A DNA stretch of 64,000 nucleotides from an uncultured Prevotellaceae bacterium (lineage in GTDB: Bacteria; Bacteroidota; Bacteroidia; Bacteroidales; Bacteroidaceae). Both the position numbers and the translations under genes were made by a program. A model generated the notes under the pieces. It was not told where the DNA came from. It worked only from the letters and a program-made list of their open reading frames with translations, and did not search any database. Position 1 is the stretch's first letter, and each line of letters starts with the position of its first letter. This document shows, piece by piece, positions 62,139 to 64,000 of this stretch. The DNA lies in contig ONLU01000001.1 in the NCBI GenBank assembly GCA_900318795.1, positions 1 to 64,000 of the forward strand. The letters run 5' to 3'.

Positions 62139-64000
62139 TTATTTCACAATCACTGTCTTGCCGTTGGTAATGTAGATACCCTTGGTGGGGTTCTTAACAA
62201 GTACCCCATGAAGGTTGTAAACAGGTCCGTTATCCAACTCACCATCTTCTTTGATCTCAACGATACCTGTTGGGTCGTTACCTTGGAATGACTCAATGTA
62301 GTCAGGAAGGTAGTAGCCCAAATGGGGCGGCTGGTTGTATGCCACGTTCTGCCAGCAGATGCCCATACGGTATACATGGTCGTGCATCAGCGTTGGAACG
62401 CGGTAGTTGGTCGTGGTGATAGTCGTGTAAATGTTTAGTGCATCATCTGTTGCATTGCGCAATATCAGCTCTTCACGCCAGTCTCCGAAGATATCTGCTG
62501 ACAGACACGGTGTTGCTTTCGTGCTGTTGTTTGACTGTCCGGTAGGATAAGAACGACTACCGATGCCAAGTCTTGTGGGACTTGCGTCAGTATTGTATTT
62601 GTAGATATTGATGTCGTCAAGCAGTTCATCCTGTGCGTCTCCATCCCAATAGATGCGGAAGTTCATAGAAGGCGACTTGTTACCTGCTTGTTTTCCTGTA
62701 ATGACGTTGAAGGGATTCTGGCTTCTGCTACCGCTGTCGAAGCCACCATAAGATGACCAGAACTCATAACCGCGTGTGTCAGCTACAATGTCTGCGGCAA
62801 CACCTCGACCGTTGTCTTGTCCGGACTGACCATTCTTCATGAGAATTTCGCCTGTTGCAGCGTCGTGGATATCCCATGAGTAAGTGCCTTTCTCCTCATG
62901 TACGTCAAAAAGTTCTAAACCTGGGCGGTCAGGATTCAGGTCGCCAAGATGGATGGCATCGCCATGACCGAATCCTGTAGCATAGAGTAGTTTTCCGTCG
63001 TCATCTACCGCAGCGGAACCCCAAATAATCTCGTCCTTACCATCACCGTCAACGTCAGCAACAGAAAGGTTGTGGTTGCCGTTGGCAAACATCGTATTGC
63101 TGCCACCGCCACTTGTGGCCTTGGGTGCTGTCACCTTTGCAGACTCCTGCATGTTGGCATCAACCACTGACCATTGTGTGTTAGAGTCTGAACGGTGTAG
63201 CCAGCGGTGTTTCAGTTGCTGACCATCGAAATCAACGGCCCAAATGTATGCATAGCTGTAATATCCCCGGCAGAAGACACCACTGGGATTAACGTCGGGT
63301 CCACCCAGATAGGCTACAGCAGCCAGATAGCGGTCTCCACGGTTATAGCCATGGTTGTCAGTTTTGCCTACAGCCCAGTTGAAAGTGCCTGCCGCTTCAC
63401 TTAGCTCTGCTTTTGTGTTACGGTTGGGGTAGTAGGTGATAGTGTTAACTGCTTTACCAGTCTGACCATCGAATACTGTCAGATACTCATGACCACCATC
63501 CATACGTCCTGACGATGTAATCCATGACTTGGTATTGTTGGCAGCCTTGATAGTGGCATTTGTCGTTGCTTGGTTTACATAGGTGCCTTCGCTGTCCTTT
63601 GAGCCAGGAGCCGTCTTGCACATCATCTCTGCCTTTCCGTCACCGTCGAAGTCGTAGACCATAAACTGGGTGTAGTGGGCACCAGCACGGATGTTCTGTC
63701 CCAAGTCTATCCGCCAAAGTTTGGTACCATCGAGTTTGTAGCAGTCTATCAGCACGTTGCCGGTTATACCATCCTGGCTGTTATCTTTAGAGTTAGATGG
63801 GTCCCATTTGACGAATATCTCGTATTGACCATCCCCATCTACATCACCTACAGAGCAATCGTTAGGCGAGTAGGTATAGTCACTGCCAGCTGCAGGCTTG
63901 TCAAGTGGCAGTTCGAGAAATGCCTTCCCCCAAGGTTCCACGGTGCTTGTCGTTTCTGTCAACTGACCATTCTGATAAACCTTCACTTGATAGGTGTCGG
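62139..64000 (-). CDS. Rhamnogalacturonan lyase, PL11, 5' end missing
   Basis: Partial gene: the frame remains open to the right window edge, so the signal peptide and first part of the N-terminal domain are outside; the GTG at 63986 is internal. The visible ~620 residues form the eight-bladed propeller of PL11, with repeated calcium-type loops such as VGDVDGDGQYEIFVKWDPSN, YDFDGDGKAEMMCKTAPG and SVADVDGDGKDEIIWGS. The enzyme cleaves the rhamnose-galacturonate backbone of rhamnogalacturonan-I by beta-elimination. The C-terminus carries the tail VYNLHGVLVKNP then IYITNGKTVIVK, like two other secreted proteins here. Convergent with GH28. Its products are the substrates of the GH105 enzyme. Confidence 0.93.
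   Translation of the reverse strand, partial: DTYQVKVYQNGQLTETTSTVEPWGKAFLELPLDKPAAGSDYTYSPNDCSVGDVDGDGQYEIFVKWDPSNSKDNSQDGITGNVLIDCYKLDGTKLWRIDLGQNIRAGAHYTQFMVYDFDGDGKAEMMCKTAPGSKDSEGTYVNQATTNATIKAANNTKSWITSSGRMDGGHEYLTVFDGQTGKAVNTITYYPNRNTKAELSEAAGTFNWAVGKTDNHGYNRGDRYLAAVAYLGGPDVNPSGVFCRGYYSYAYIWAVDFDGQQLKHRWLHRSDSNTQWSVVDANMQESAKVTAPKATSGGGSNTMFANGNHNLSVADVDGDGKDEIIWGSAAVDDDGKLLYATGFGHGDAIHLGDLNPDRPGLELFDVHEEKGTYSWDIHDAATGEILMKNGQSGQDNGRGVAADIVADTRGYEFWSSYGGFDSGSRSQNPFNVITGKQAGNKSPSMNFRIYWDGDAQDELLDDINIYKYNTDASPTRLGIGSRSYPTGQSNNSTKATPCLSADIFGDWREELILRNATDDALNIYTTITTTNYRVPTLMHDHVYRMGICWQNVAYNQPPHLGYYLPDYIESFQGNDPTGIVEIKEDGELDNGPVYNLHGVLVKNPTKGIYITNGKTVIVK

Noticed and set aside
63986..64000. 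GTG at 63986 as true start of the PL11 gene
   Set aside because: The frame continues open to the edge with plausible coding sequence (TYQV), and a secreted lyase needs a signal peptide not seen here.

Overview
The window is a stretch of chromosome from a Bacteroidales bacterium, most likely a gut or rumen Prevotella-type species. Three things support this: the DnaK, RecA and Frr sequences; lipoproteins and secreted enzymes of Bacteroidetes type; and promoters that repeatedly match the Bacteroidetes consensus TTG, 19-21 bases, TAnnTTTG (about a dozen were read by eye). No rRNA, tRNA, CRISPR array, IS element or phage gene was recognised.

Layout. 0-9 kb: dnaK; a secreted protein of unknown function; the recA block (a 34-residue micro-gene, a Bacteroidales-specific protein, carboxynorspermidine dehydrogenase and recA, all on the minus strand); a secreted protein with a conserved C-terminal tail; and an HU-type DNA-binding protein whose leader carries four 21-bp repeats. 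9-13.5 kb: two secreted PL1 pectate lyases in tandem. 13.5-20 kb: mnmA; a plus-strand run (SPFH membrane protein, ribbon-helix-helix protein, DUF1648 protein, alpha/beta hydrolase, aldose epimerase); then rsgA and frr.

20-30 kb: four consecutive membrane sensor histidine kinases in one operon with no response regulator. They alternate A-B-A'-B'. In both A-type proteins the phospho-accepting histidine of the H-box is tyrosine, while the B-type proteins keep histidine and all four keep recognisable ATPase motifs. The second pair also carries periplasmic SBP_bac_3-type domains. This looks like two pseudokinase/kinase pairs and is the strongest candidate for an undescribed system.

30-36 kb: a minus-strand operon of a PI-PLC-like lipoprotein, an HprK-like kinase, a SipW/S26-like peptidase, a PqqD-like protein, an ABC exporter and NhaD. 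It resembles a peptide-modification and export cassette, but no precursor peptide or cyclase/radical enzyme is visible. 36-41 kb: two lipoprotein peptidases (S37-like, S41) and two outer-membrane beta-barrel proteins.

41-64 kb: a pectin (rhamnogalacturonan-I) utilisation locus made of two divergent groups. Minus strand: aldo/keto reductase, GH2, GH105, GH106, and separately GH115. Plus strand: GH43-CE12 fusion, GH2, RhaM, GH35, GH2, GH28. A PL11 rhamnogalacturonan lyase runs off the right edge. Together these would cut the backbone (PL11, GH28), deacetylate it (CE12), remove galactose, arabinose and glucuronic acid side groups (GH35, GH2, GH43, GH115), finish the oligosaccharides (GH105, GH106) and feed L-rhamnose to catabolism (RhaM). 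No SusC/SusD pair lies in the window.
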